A stretch of DNA of 64,000 nucleotides from assembly GCA_900708905.1 (NCBI GenBank), contig CAADRB010000021.1, forward strand, positions 1,200,142 to 1,264,141, given 5' to 3'. A program made the position numbers and the translations under genes. Position 1 is the first letter of the stretch, and the number at the start of each line of letters is the position of its first letter. Shown piece after piece: positions 34,100 to 46,665 of the stretch. The notes under the pieces are model-generated. The model made no database searches, had not been told where the DNA came from, and was given only the letters and a program-made list of their open reading frames with translations. The stretch is from Hymenolepis diminuta. Taxonomy: Eukaryota > Platyhelminthes > Cestoda > Cyclophyllidea > Hymenolepididae.

Positions 34100-34719
34100 A
34101 GAAACTGATTGACTATTTGGTTACAAAATGTTACGGACTTAATAAGTACAAATTATTCTTTATGGGAGAACTTAAATATTTCTTTGCCAGCGTTGAATGT
34201 AAAGCACCCTATGTAAGAGTCCAATATGAATATAAAGAACTTAATTTAATGGTTAACATGTTAGAATTTACATGTTAACGTATGGCGTTTTCATACGGTT
34301 TCAGTGAAGATAATTCCGAGGAATGATCTCAAGATGTTAAATTATTCAGGAAGTTATTGGCTCACTATGAAACTCAGAACCGTTCGTTCAAGTGTAAAGA
34401 CTATGAAAAATCGTTATAAAAGTTCATTATGAGACCAGTCCAAAGACTGGTAAGAGCAAATCTCAAGGTCGTAAAATTTGAAGCCGAATTCTGAACGATT
34501 TAAGTGAGTGCAGGCGAAAATATCTAAGCACACTTAGAATTCACAAAACCTCTTGGTTTGGTGTTTTCTTCATGTTCACTACTAATAAAAACAGGATAAA
34601 GAGAAATATTATTGTATATTAAAATAGGAAGTTGCTTAATTTTCACCCAGTAATAATCATATAACATCATTTATAGATTATGAATAGACGTCTGTCTTGA
34701 ACTTTAATAACTACAATTA

Positions 34720-34990
34720 CTCAGGACCCAGACAGAGAGAGGGCGGAAGTGTTTCACTGCAGGACCCTTGTTCGTATAATTTAGAAACTATTTAAACCAT
34801 TGCGTAGGGTTGCGATTGACTGGAATAGAATTAACCAGTTATTAACGACCCGATTTGATAGAATATGACTGGTCAGGCAATGGACAATCAATTAATTACA
34901 GTTGACTTCGATATGCCATTATCTGCCCTAATTTGACTTACTATGATGATAACGTTGAGATTTCACGCCGATAATGGATGCCCAATGGCG
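34720..34990. repeat. Probable diverged copy of repeat R4
   Basis: gacagagagagggcggaagt then gtttcactgcaggac resembles the gagagagaggaggcaaag and atttaactggac blocks of R4, followed by a similarly spaced gattgactgg block. Similarity is modest. Confidence 0.3.
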
Positions 34991-36384
34991 TGATATTGTT
35001 AGGTCAGTGTTGTGAAGGGTTAATTATTATTTCGCTTTCGTATCAACGCCAAAATATTCATATTTGATGAAAGCAAAATCACACCAGTCTATCCAAAATT
35101 TGATTATGCAAAAATGCTACATGTTATGGTTTGATTTCTAAATTTTGAAAGAGCTTTTAATCTCTACCTCAGGCAATTCTACAGAACGTTTTTCTTATTT
35201 TTGGAGTTTAATTTAGGAGTTATTCTTACCATTGTATTAGTATTTCTATGTAGAATTTTGCGAAGAACTTGATCACCTCTCTGCAATTATACAGAAGCGA
35301 ATATACATTTGAACAGGCGAGTGCGCGGAATTTAGTCTACAAGGTAAGGAATTTTTACTCCATGATTATTTGGATAAGAGCAATGTGTCATCGTTTAGTA
35401 TTACTGTTATTTAAAAACGTCTTTTGAAGATGCTCACATTAAACTGAATGTTGAAATTGCGAATGGTGTTCCGACAAGTGGTGTCAAAATCACCATTCTT
35501 TTTTAAAAGATTTAAATCACCTAGGAACGGGATATATATAGTTCTTATTGAGCCTTACATCTCTTAAACGATGATTCCGTTGATAGTGTAAATGTACTGC
35601 TTTTTATCCCTCTATTATTCGCTAACAAGTTGCTATCTTGTATTTCATTGTCTTTGCTTGAATTCCCCGGAGGGAGAAATTTGCGCTTTTAGAGACAAGA
35701 GTCGACCTTATCGGCCATTTTAGCCACGATATACTGATTAAATCAGGACTTCTTTGACGTTTTCGTAGCTACGACTTATGAAAGAAATGTTCACTACCAA
35801 AAATTTGGCTTCAGGTGGCTAAATTGCACTCGTAAAGCCTCAGAGATATACCGATTGACTTTGCAATTTAATATAAATAGAGTATGTTATTAATAGTTTG
35901 TTGTCATACTTTGATGTGTTGGTAAAGACTATCCTAGCATTTTGTGACAATATGGTTATCTTTATAGCAAACACTTCATATTGTGTTTAGAATATGATAA
36001 GCTTACACCGTGAATGCTTACATTCGTTGCTGTAGATGGCTTTGCACACCTTGTACATTCATCTCCTTTGTTAGAAATGTTGTTAGAAGTGTCACAAAAA
36101 TATATATTTTTTGAGGTGAAAACAGTTAAGTGGATAAACAATTATCGCATCAGTTGAAGGATTCACTTAAGCGGACGCTAATGAGCTCTGCCCTCTAAAA
36201 CACAGGTCTATTACGATAACAATGTTACTTCTGCCCCGGGCAGTGGAAAATAATGAAATTACAGATTTCAATTAGTGTAAATACGGCTTACAAAGCTATA
36301 CCATCTCTGCTATGTTCAGACTGTAAGCTGCTGAATGTTATGCAAGATCATTTTGCGTCACAACTATTGGAAGAAAATGCGATA

Positions 36385-36500
36385 TAAAGTGGTAAGACTG
36401 ACCATCATAACCAGTGAATTAAGTACCGGACATCGTAGATACGAACTCGATGCACCCCAGGGCACGAATCATGAAATTCGAATTCCGGAACATGGACAAT
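36385..36500 (-). repeat. Dispersed repeat R2, inverted copy
   Basis: The reverse complement carries ttatgatggtcagtcttacc and acttaattcactgg, matching the R2 core. Upstream it has gcatcgagttcgtatctacg, which loosely resembles a pol III box B. Confidence 0.4.
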
Positions 36501-36953
36501 TCATTTAGTAAATATTCTGCAAAAGAATCTAAAAATCAAATGAAATAAGACTCTTTAATATCTCGAAACTGCTCCCAGATTCTTTTTGATTCTCTCATCC
36601 ATCACAAATTAAAATTTTATTTAATCGATTTAAGTTCCTTTGCATAATAAAATATTGAAATTTTTCGTATTGCTGGGGATAAAAATATTAAAATTGGGAT
36701 CGCATCTTAACTCAAAAAATAGCAAAATATTCTGATGAGGTATGAACAGGAGTTCAGGTAGAAGTAATATAATAATTTCCGGATGTCAAAAGTTTTACCT
36801 TATTTGGATTCTTTATACATTGATTTTTCGCTTTCCCGCACGGAATTTTGTTCTCTTGTCAATATCCAAATTTTCCAAAGTGTACTTTTTATGGCTTGGT
36901 CTCTGAATCTCTGAGTAAGTTCCTGATCGTGAAATTCAAAGCTTATTAATCTG

Positions 36954-36972
36954 TTAATTAATTAATTAATTT
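36954..36972. repeat. (TTAA)n microsatellite
   Basis: Four to five tandem TTAA units in ttaattaattaattaattt. It is simple sequence. Confidence 0.8.
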
Positions 36973-38074
36973 ATTTGGTTCATAATTATCTTCTCAGAGT
37001 CATGAACAGGTAGACAAAACTAGCAAGCACATTTTAAACAGTAAATATATGGTGGTATAACTAACTTCTTACCGATAAGCACTAAGATCCTCGTGCACAA
37101 ATTCATCCAGAAAATTATATTTGAACAGTGGTTCATCGGAAAGTTATACAGTAAACTGTAACCATTAACGGCAAAATTAGACAAATGGGTTAATTTGATT
37201 TTTTTTCTTATTAATCCTATTTTGATCCATTGACTTTAATGTCTAATTATACTTGGCTATGTCTTCTGCCACCATTTGATCACTTTATCACTATTCTCAT
37301 TTGTGGATGCTTTCCCAGGATTAAAAATTGAAATACGTCTTTGCTGCACCTTGAGTTTTCAGTGATTATATTGGATTTTTTACTAAAAGATATGATCATT
37401 ATCGATATTAATTAAAGAGTGAGAAGCTTATGAACTAGGGGTCCGTAGAAAGATTCATCATTATTTCATCTTCCCATCTAATTCCACGATGTTTGCTCAC
37501 ATCTCCTTAGTGGAAAAAGGACATCTACTTTTAAAACGCGATGTTTCAACCGTGTATGTTGAAAAATATTTAGATCACTGTAAAACAGTTTGGGACAATG
37601 ATAGAATATAATTTCTAATTATTAGTAAATTTTTTGTTATTATTGACTTTTTAAATTCGAAGAGTTCTATTTAGAGAGAAGATAAGACCTGATTCATACA
37701 TCTAAATAGGTACTGATAGTGGGACGGATAACGCACACATCAGTGAATGCAGAGGTTGAGCCTCTGATGCTCATCGATGCATAACTGTCTACAGTAGTTA
37801 AGTACCACAATTCAGAGTTCATACTAAAAAGAGTTCTTACTTAAGTTTACAATAGATGCTGTGAGATGCTCTTTTGAAACCATTTGAATTAGAAACTCAC
37901 TTTTTGAACAATTAATGTATACATTTCTCGATATGAATAAGTTAAAAGGACCTTTGAATGTATCTCGATCTAGTTTTGACCTTTCCTTAACTCACGTTTT
38001 TAATCATGAGAGGAGAGGGTCAAACATTGGACATAATATTTTAGAGTAGAGATATCCCTTATTTCACTCCGCTT

Positions 38075-38124
38075 AGATACTAGAGTACTAGAGTAGTACT
38101 AGATACTACTAGATACTGGAGTAC
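38075..38124. repeat. Short palindromic repeat cluster of TACTAGA units
   Basis: About six overlapping copies of tactaga/tactagt and their complements in 50 bp (gatactagagtactagagt, agtactagatactactaga). It has both direct and inverted symmetry. Confidence 0.7.
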
Positions 38125-39408
38125 CGAAAATCTGATTCTGAAGCCGTCAAATGAAAATAAATCTGTTGTATACAAACTACTTTCCAATAATTCCCAAGAG
38201 GATAGAAATGAAATCTTTTGCAGGACTCCCCATGGGCAAAAATAGGAGACATCCTAAAAGTGCTCTCCATTGTGTCATGCTCCTTAATATTTAGTCCTCG
38301 ATCTTTGGGATCGGTCGTATCAATTTCTGATTGTACAACGACTTGATCTTTGAATTCGCAGAAGGTTGCGTGTCCACATTACGTTAGAGTTATCACTCAT
38401 TCCAATCTAAGACTAAGTTTGCTAAAGCAGCAAGAAGCTATTGGCTGAACTAAACTCTACTTAGGCAGCTTAAAGGAACCAGAGAAAGGAATCAAGTGTG
38501 TAGAATTGTTATTACATTTTGTACGCAGTTAACTTCGTATTTGAAGGAGGGAAAAAAAAGAATAATTACTTTAGTGTATGAGGGTGTTTTTGGAAATACA
38601 GGAAAGCTCAGTATTAATTGGTCAATAAAACATGTGAGCTACATGTTTGGTCCTTTATGCTCGAAGGGTTTCACTAAAAGTAAAGATAGATGTTCCATCA
38701 CATAATCAACCTTTGATATTTCAAACCCAAGACATGTATTGCTACTTCTTCGGAAATCATTCAGATGGCAAAATGATTAGAAGGTAAATTTTTATTAACA
38801 TGAGTTATTTAATAAACTATTAATTCTCATGACGAAAACTGCCATAAATATTATTTGCAATGTAAGAAGTGGAGACTGAAAAATGGAATTTGTTACCATT
38901 ACTAAAGGGAAAATCGGAAAGATATGTCGGAGTCAATCGAAGAAGGAATGAGGACACTATAAAAGAAGATCCGAAAATCAATGTAACGTATGTGTGAAAG
39001 ACCATATCTTAGTTAGGACATCACATCACAAAGATAACATCTTAACAACAGCATTAACCGAAGCCGACATGTCTTGAAGGATGGTTATCATGTGGTCCGA
39101 TAGTGAGAATCCAGATGCCACATAGATGACTCTATTTACCTTAAGTTCCAGAATTACCAAGCTATCTGCTTTCTCTGGTGTCAGTTTAATCAGGTTATCT
39201 CATTTTACCAAAAATCGAAATTTTTTTATCTTTTTATACAACTATTAGAATTTTTCTAAAAGAACAAGGAGAGGATAGAAAATAGGGTAAAACATCACGT
39301 ATGCCCTCGACGCAATTGAAGCCATTAAACGTTTAGTCCAGTCCGTAAATTAAACGTTTAAAAATCTCACTAATTCACACGTTGTCTGAAAGAAAGCCAG
39401 CCTACAGG

Positions 39409-40606
39409 GTGTGTAAGGTATCCTACGGCACTTATACTTTTATAATTTAAACTAACCCGATAATAATAATTAATATATTTATTACATCAGAAGATCTCAT
39501 GATAGATACTGCTATCAGTAATGAAATTAAAAGCCACGCTGTAATACCGTCTGTAAAACGAAGCATAGCTATTAAGAAATTGCGCGATTTCTAAAAGTCG
39601 ACACACCTTTCGTTAGCAAAGTTAATGAGGACCTGAATGAAAACAACGAGATGAATCGGCCACCACGAGGAAGAGAAAAGGGAATTGTCAGGGCTCTGCT
39701 GACTCACTTAGAACACCTGAGCTTTTGAGAAGAGTGAGTGGTATGATTGACGAAAATCATGGGAAGTCATTGAGCAACATCTTGCCAGACAACTTCAGGC
39801 GTCTGAAGGAACAAAAATATAGAAGGAATGTTGTTTATCAAGATCTCGCACGTTTTTAGACGAGGTGAGTTTATTTGGGCAGAACAACTCAAGAGAATAG
39901 TTTAATGCATGCAAAAGGACTCCTGAACAAATTGAAGCACTCAGAAAAACAGGACTGCCTTCGGTTTTTCTTGATAAAAATAACTTCCATTAGGAAGAAA
40001 TGGAAATTAAAGAAATGATAGGTGAGTATATGCGGGCGGACCTAATTTAAGGTCCAACTGTTTTGCATACGCACAAAGTTTCCAACAACAGTGATGGTTT
40101 TCGGTTTCGTGAAAGGCAGTGAGGGAGGGGCGCATCATGACTCCTCAATTTGTTCCACAGGGCCTTAGAGTGAATACATATGCAGATGTCTGTGTGGAGA
40201 CTCTCCAAACCATTGTTGTTAGACCGCCCTGAATAGACAGCGTAGCCAATGGAGGAAAACCCCCTCTGTCTTCCAACAAGATATAGCTCCATGACATAAA
40301 GTTCTCAAAACCCAGGATTGGGTGCATAACCGAGAACCGAGAATTTTCATCATCATGCCACACCGCACTTATGGCCGCCTCCTAACTACTCACCAGACCT
40401 TAATCTTTGAATTATTACGTGTGAGGCAGGTCGGGGAGAGGGAGATGAAGAGTGGTTGGAAAGGAGGTTAATATGTATACCTAAAACACCGAATCCTTTT
40501 ATCTGATGGAAGCAATAGCCTGAGCAATGAAGGACATGAATAAAGGCCACCCGATCTGATGAAAGCTTGTAGTCGCTTTCGGACTCGATTTGAGTGGGTG
40601 ATAGAA
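39409..40606 (+). mobile_element. Mariner-family DNA transposon, dead copy 2
   Basis: The left part from gggtgtgtaaggtatcctac resembles copy 1 at 7150 with many differences and indels. From 39684 to 40606 it matches copy 1 (7414-8336) with no difference I could find. Similarity stops abruptly at 40607, four codons before the end of the transposase frame, so the natural 3' end is missing. Confidence 0.72.
39540..40606 (+). pseudogene. Mariner transposase pseudogene, copy 2
   Basis: It has the same conserved blocks, stops and frameshifts as copy 1, for example LLRRVSGMIDENHGKS, HAKGLLNKLKH and WPPPNYSPDLN, ending at FRTRFEWVIE without the last residues present in copy 1. Non-functional. ORFs on the - strand here (40047-40292, 40145-40363) mirror those of copy 1 and are shadows. 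Confidence 0.85.
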
Positions 40607-41735
40607 TCCGTTCTCAACTGTGACGTCAGAGATCACAGGTCAATGGGTAACCATATTAGTTAGAACAGATTAAACATGATAGAATTCAGGTTTCTCACCA
40701 AGGTGACTCTGTGATGCTACCTCTTTGCCCATGAAGAGTGAGGGAAAATGCATGTTTGCATGGGCTCGATAATGTACGCGTAGATTCAATATCTGCGGTA
40801 AGAGATTTCATTGATAGTGTTAGGTCGCATCCACTTGGAGTTTGAGCGGATTTATTCACTGTTTTACGCCACATCCTCATAAGTAGAATTAGCATTGTAC
40901 GAAAAGCATATCTATGGTTTAGGAATCACAACAACATGATAAAGAACTCTCGTTAATATAATAATAATATATTGGATGTTTAGGAATTTCAAACAAAATC
41001 AAAGGATGGAAACGGGTACTCTTGAGTGAATACTTAAATTTGGAGAGAGCAAATATGGTGTCTAGTAAACTCTAAATTCGGTAGTCAGAAGACCTGGATA
41101 AATCGTTAATCAACTTTGGGAGGCAGGGTGAGAAATAGGCAGGACAGCGTAAAGCTAAACTAATCTTAAATCGAACACTGGGGCAATTGATAAGGAAAGA
41201 ATTGACAACAGCATTCGGCAATTTTTTACACCAGCATCCCAACGAACAATCGTTTCCAGTCGGTATTGACGGAATCGGTGTTCATAGATAAGTAGGCTTT
41301 AAAATTTGAAGATATTATTATGCATAGGGATGAGAAATCTATACTGGTATTTATTAATCAACTATTCGATTTTTCCTAATTTTAAGTCATTAATGTCCCC
41401 TTTAGTATGACAAACATTTTTCTATAAATTCCAATGATCTCAACAATATACAATTTTCTCTCAACAATCTTAATTCATTCTAAAATATTCCGCTTGCAAG
41501 TGAGTATATGCTATTCCACCCATCTCAGCTCTGATAAGTTAGGATCATCTAAACCGCTTGATGTTTTGTAATAGCATTCTGCTATGTCAAGCCATGAAAG
41601 AAAAATGAATTGATGAAATTTATTCGCTCAGTAATTCTAATGATGAACAATGAAATTTGTACTTTGGAACTTGAACTACTGCACAACATGAACCCAAAAA
41701 TCAAATAAGATAATACTTGTTTCTGCGAGTAAATT
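40607..41735. other. Intergenic DNA, no supported gene
   Basis: It starts with a CRE-like TGACGTCA (40621-40628) just past the mariner break. A 66-codon - strand ORF (40695-40895) has no recognised motif. Confidence 0.35.
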
Positions 41736-42163
41736 GTCGGGGCTGACAACAGTTTAAGAGCAGAACACCAGGAACCGACTAGGCCAAAATGTATTGATCA
41801 AACCACAAGCGAGTAAGAGAGAGCTGAGGAAGAGAAGATATGATAGAGAAGCGTAGGGCCGAAAATGACAGCGTGTCTGCGCGTGTGTGAGTGAAAATAC
41901 AAAGCCAGCTTATGTGACTCACTTGGGTATTGACGCGCGTGAGAACATGAGCGCAGATGCACTTTTAATTGAAGCGAGACCGTTATAAACTGAGTGGGGG
42001 GGGGGGGGGGGGGAGACAATAAACGCATTTAGACATGAAAGATAGGGGCTTTGAGCCAAGGGGACATAAAGACGTCACTGGGGCTTAGTGAAGGAAAAAC
42101 CGGAGTATTTTCATAGGGAATGCTAACGAATAGTAACTCTGACAATATGTAAATTCATCCTTC
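41736..42163 (+). mobile_element. LTR-like repeat L1, copy D (5' truncated)
   Basis: It begins inside the family at tgacaacagtttaagagcag and runs through aacaccagg, tatgtgactcacttggg (TGACTCA at 41915-41921), gaacatgagcgcagatgcac, catttagacatgaaagatag and tagggaatgctaacgaatag to the usual end region. The poly(A) AATAAA seen in A and B is lost. An 18-G run interrupts it. Confidence 0.6.
41996..42013 (+). repeat. Poly-G run, 18 G
   Basis: Eighteen consecutive G inside LTR-like copy D, where the other copies have a mixed purine stretch (gaaaggagg, gaaaagagggg). It is either a real slippage tract or a sequencing artefact. Confidence 0.85.
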
Positions 42164-43224
42164 ATACTTTTTGGCACCTTGACCTTACTCACAACACCTT
42201 TTCGACCTCCTTTCCTTTTTCAATCAACAACAAACTTACTGATAACCGATATCAGAACTTTTTTCACAATTAAATATTGTATTTCTTTTAGCCTTGCTGT
42301 GGTTTATAACAAAAATTGTAATATGATGCTTTGCTATTTACAGTTGTGTGCCCTTATTTGCCATTCTAGCCTACTATTAGGATATTACAGGGCCATAAAA
42401 GTATGCAAAATTGTATTTTTTTAATCAATCAATTGCAACTATTGGCTACATTTATGGGAGCAGAAAAATTCCCCTTTCACGAGTGTAGTTAGCATAATTT
42501 GGCGGAATATTTTTTCTCAAATATTTTACAATTATTTTAATAAAATGTTTGAATAGGAGTTAAAAATACACGTAGACCTGACTTCATCTTGATGGAGGAA
42601 TGCTCTGCCACTCAATAACAAGAATTTCGGATTACGCATCAGTGCATTTGAACATAATTTACTCCAAATATGTTATTACACAATCTTCAACGCGTTGGTT
42701 ACTAAAGGACAGTAGAAGGTGAAGTTTTTGTGAAATAATATTTCTTTCCAGCTAAAGGTGTGACTTATGCCTCTTCAATTTAAAATCTAATGGCTTCAAA
42801 TATTTGATTGGGTTCCGTTCGATTGGATCTTGACTATGGAATTCATTAGCTGACAATATCAATTTTCATAAAATTCATCAAAATCAATCATTTTACGAAC
42901 CGAATTCGATTGCTTCTGATTGGAATAGAAATCATGTATTCAAAATTAATTGAGTTTTTAATTTTGAGAGTTAAGAAGCCATTGCTAAGAACCAGCTAAA
43001 ATTGAATTAATTATTTCAGAAAAGGGTGAATTTTTTAGTTCCAGAAATTGGGTCACTCAAGAGCTAAAAGTGGGTTTTTAGTTTAGCAGTTAATAGCATG
43101 TTTTCAAGCCCATTAGTGAGCGTTGTTTTTGATGATCTTCTCGGAAAGAGGAAAAAATGTCTTAGAAAATATCTATTTGATAAATTCGTTGCTCCACAGT
43201 GGTGGTTGATCCCTCCGTTGTAAC
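42164..43224. other. Intergenic DNA, no supported gene
   Basis: An ORF at 42179-42424 (81 codons) is rich in Phe and Leu from T-rich DNA and is probably chance. Nothing else was recognised. Confidence 0.35.
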
Positions 43225-43580
43225 CTAATTAGCCTCTCAAAATAGCGATAGATCCAAGAAATTAATAATAGTACGGAATCTATTTAATGGTGGGCTTCAC
43301 TCCAAAATTATGCAAATCAACGATCCTGCAATTTACTTCATGTTAACAAATATGTAAATTTTATGTATAATTAACATGGAATTGTAAATTTAATTTTTCT
43401 TGAAGAGAACCTGTTCATTTTTGTTCAACACCTTCACACTACTGTATTTCAACCGAAGAGTCCAAATCCCTTAATTTGTGATCCAGTAAAACGGATCTGC
43501 TCTAGTAAATGTGATATCCTACACGTGGATCCAGAGAGTATACGCCTGACCTCCCTACGATTTTAATACACATAATGCAA
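43225..43580 (+). repeat. Dispersed repeat R3, copy 2
   Basis: Partner of 16830-17280; see that entry. The best-matching part is 43335-43440. Confidence 0.45.
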
Positions 43581-44769
43581 TGCGATTTGATCAAGATAAA
43601 GTGTGTTGCTTCTGAAACCTTCTGAACTTCTGGTAAGCAGTTCCCAATACATTAGACTTCAAAATCTAATAATAGTATAATTTAAATGTTCCATTATACA
43701 GAAATTGTACTGAATTATTACAACAGAATAATAAGTTGGCCATGTATCTGGCGTCATGTCGATATTTTTTATTGTAAATGAACTCAAAACGTATTAGGGG
43801 AAGAATTTTAGTCTTTTGCGTAAATCGAACAATGATGGGCGGAGAATAGTCAAATTGAGAACACTGTTACTCATATCAGCTCTTGATGCGAGAAGAAAAG
43901 TGAAGACTGACTTATAGAGGGTAACTATTGGGGTCTTAAGGTCATTTGTTAAGGACTGATAAATGATTATAAGACTGCAAATCGCAACCAATAATGTCAA
44001 TTCTTGTCCTTTGATAAGTAAATCCTCACTTCAAGGGAATTGGAGTAAAGCCAAGGGATTACAAAGCTGTACATTTTAAGCGAGTGACACCAGAAAAAAA
44101 TAATTTTTTATAATCGATGAGATTATATTTCCTCCCCCGGTTGAGCAATCAACAGCGACTTTAAGTGCCTTAGGTTAAATAATGGACCATGGTAGTCGCA
44201 CAAAGGAATGTTATCCTCGACACTATCATGCAACTCAATATGAATCTCATGAGGGGAGCATCACTAAAACAGTAAAATAATGATGCACATTCTATTGACC
44301 TGAGTTTCAAGGTAACAAAATTTTCGAATACCATGGCCAAAATCTCCCTATCCTTTCCCCGATTTATTTCCTTATAACCATGCATCTATCTACCCTGATA
44401 GTAATATGTACACCATTTTGATTAATCAACGGATAAATGAACCATAGTAAAATGAAAACCACACCTAGAACGAATAGTCATAACTTCTAAAGTATCCTTA
44501 ATTTGTGAAGGAATAAGTGACATTAAATAAAATTCAAGAAAGAAGTCGTTATCTTTTAAAATCTCTCGTTTTTAAAATGCAATTGCAAACTCTACATCTC
44601 CCTGTAGGAGATATATTCCTGTTTTCTGTGAACCGATTTGAATATAAGATGAAATACATGTTTTTTATTATGTATTATATAATCTTTTTTTCTCGAAGAC
44701 AACATATAGTTTTTCACAATTAATTGCATTAAATATGAAGTTTTTCGAGGATATACTGAGTGTTGAATG

Positions 44770-46125
44770 GTGAAATATTCCATCCTTCGTCTATTTCAGA
44801 ACGGTATGCATGTTTCAGGGCGCATTCCAAATAAGTAAGTAAAATTTAAAAATAATTTCATTTCAGTATTTGACTGGAAAATACATTGCTTTTGCTTTAT
44901 CCTCCACTTGTGACAAAATCGGATTTTTCGTCATGCAGTATGCTCTTTAAAATCTGGTAAAAATCAGAATATGTGTTTGATACAACGTCGAGACCTGTTT
45001 CGTGGAACAATCCCGTAACATGGGAGGAATAATTCAGTTCATTTGTATTGGATGGATGTTACCAAGACGGCTAGAACTTGTCCCTCATTTCAAAACCTGA
45101 CGTAATAGATCAACAAGTAGCTTGACTTTTAGAAAGTAGCTGTTGGTGTCTTAAAATCAGAGATTAACGACCATCTATTGGCTGCAAGATTAAAAGTCTC
45201 AATTTATATTAACCAAATTTTCTTCAGCTATACAGATGGGAGTCTTGTCAGCATTCAATCTTTCAACTTGTGCTTTCTTATGATCTCTGTTGTGTTAAAA
45301 GAGTCGTTGCTAGTCCAACTACCTGTTTTGAATCAAAGAAAATCAATAAATCAAGCCAACTGGTTAGAATGAATTAAACATTATTGATATAATTTCATTC
45401 AGGAACATAAGAATCAAATCATGAAGTTCTTCAATCAGAACACTACGCTCCATATGAGAATATCAAAAATTAAATGCTGCTAGAATTAAATTAAAGTAAA
45501 ACTCTTGATGTTCTGACTTTAATACCAACTTATTCTGGAATTCCACTTGGTTTTATACCTTATTCGACTCGTCTCCTATGACCTTCATGAGCGTTTTTTC
45601 CAAGATTAAAATTTCGTAATTTTTGGATGGGCATGGATAGAATAATGAGACTGTTTTATGAAAAGTGATGAGAGAGAATCCAGATAAATGATTAGGAAAA
45701 TTAAAAACTCATTCAAATACCCCCTTTTCAGTCACCATGTTGATCATTCTCTAGCAGGAATTAACTTAGAAAGATCAATTTATTCGCGGAGAACAGAGTA
45801 TCAATAATCACAACTTCAAGAAAGAACTTCCGCATTTGCTGAATGTGATTTGTAGAATTTACGTCTGCCTGAATATATTATTACTATTTTTCCCGTTGAT
45901 TGAAAGAAAATATGGACAATTTTTAGTTGATGCTTGTGTCGTTTTCCTTCTTCCTAAAGATAGAGCCGTTTTTCTCTAAATTATCGCACAGAATGCAATT
46001 TCTTCCAAGGGTATAGGAACACCGGGTGTTACATATCGAAACATTACATTTTTCAAAATGGAATGCATGCTTCAGAACACATTCTGAAATAAATAAGGTA
46101 GTTTTTTGAATTTTTAAAATATAAT
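44770..46125 (+). repeat. Pair of short direct repeats upstream of the GPCR
   Basis: 44797-44870 (ttcagaacggtatgcatgtt, tcagggcgcattcc, aaataagtaag) resembles 46050-46125 (ttcaaaatggaatgcatgct, tcagaacacattct, aaataaataag). The copies sit about 1.25 kb apart; the DNA between them is AT-rich with no supported gene. Confidence 0.45.
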
Positions 46126-46518
46126 TCCAAAATTTTAACTAATTTTTGGGATTGTTTAAAATAAATGCTCCTAGACTTTATAAACTCAACTAGAATTGAA
46201 TACCTTGCAAAAACCAATCTCAGACTTTATAACTGCAGTAAGTTCTTGAGCATCAAAGCTGTAAGCTTCCCATGGTACATATTTAAAATTATTTAAATCA
46301 TGTCTTTTTTTAGTGAAAATTCTCTGTAAATAAATTCAATTTACATTAACTAAAGGATGAAATAGCTGTTATAAGCGATTTATTTAATGAATACTGTAAT
46401 AAATTTATGCTTAAAAATGGACTTTTCAGTCTAATAAATAAAAATTAAATAGAGTAACCACACTTACAAACGAGTACCGTAGAAGAGATCTTAGACATAC
46501 AGCTCCAGGGCGGTAGCG

Positions 46519-46542
46519 ATTGGCCAATCAAATGTCCAATCA
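46519..46542 (+). promoter_or_regulatory. Paired CCAAT boxes of the GPCR gene
   Basis: A palindromic ATTGGCCAAT (46519-46528) overlaps one CCAATCA, and a second CCAATCA lies at 46536-46542. CCAAT boxes bind NF-Y in many eukaryotic promoters. They sit about 100 bp before the GPCR start, in the only GC-richer patch nearby. No TATA box is evident between them and the gene. Confidence 0.55.
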
Positions 46543-46629
46543 GAATCCTAGAGGAGAACCAATTCGAGCGCTGCACCCAGCTTGTTTCAGTAAGTGTCGC
46601 TTAGCTTTTCCAACAAGGAGCTTCCATTC

Positions 46630-46665
46630 ATGTCAATAAATGAGCTCAATAGAGAATCGGACTGA
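46630..46665 (+). other. Upstream ORF overlapping the GPCR start
   Basis: ATG at 46630 opens an 11-codon frame (MSINELNRESD) that stops at 46665, 26 bases past the GPCR ATG at 46640 and in another frame. If the transcript includes it, it could lower GPCR translation. It is a possible regulatory element only. Confidence 0.45.

Larger units (their letters stand above)
34991..38074. other. AT-rich intergenic DNA after the DSL ligand gene
   Basis: No ORF or RNA gene recognised. It contains a TTAA run (36954-36972) and an R2-like copy on the - strand (36385-36500). Confidence 0.4.
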
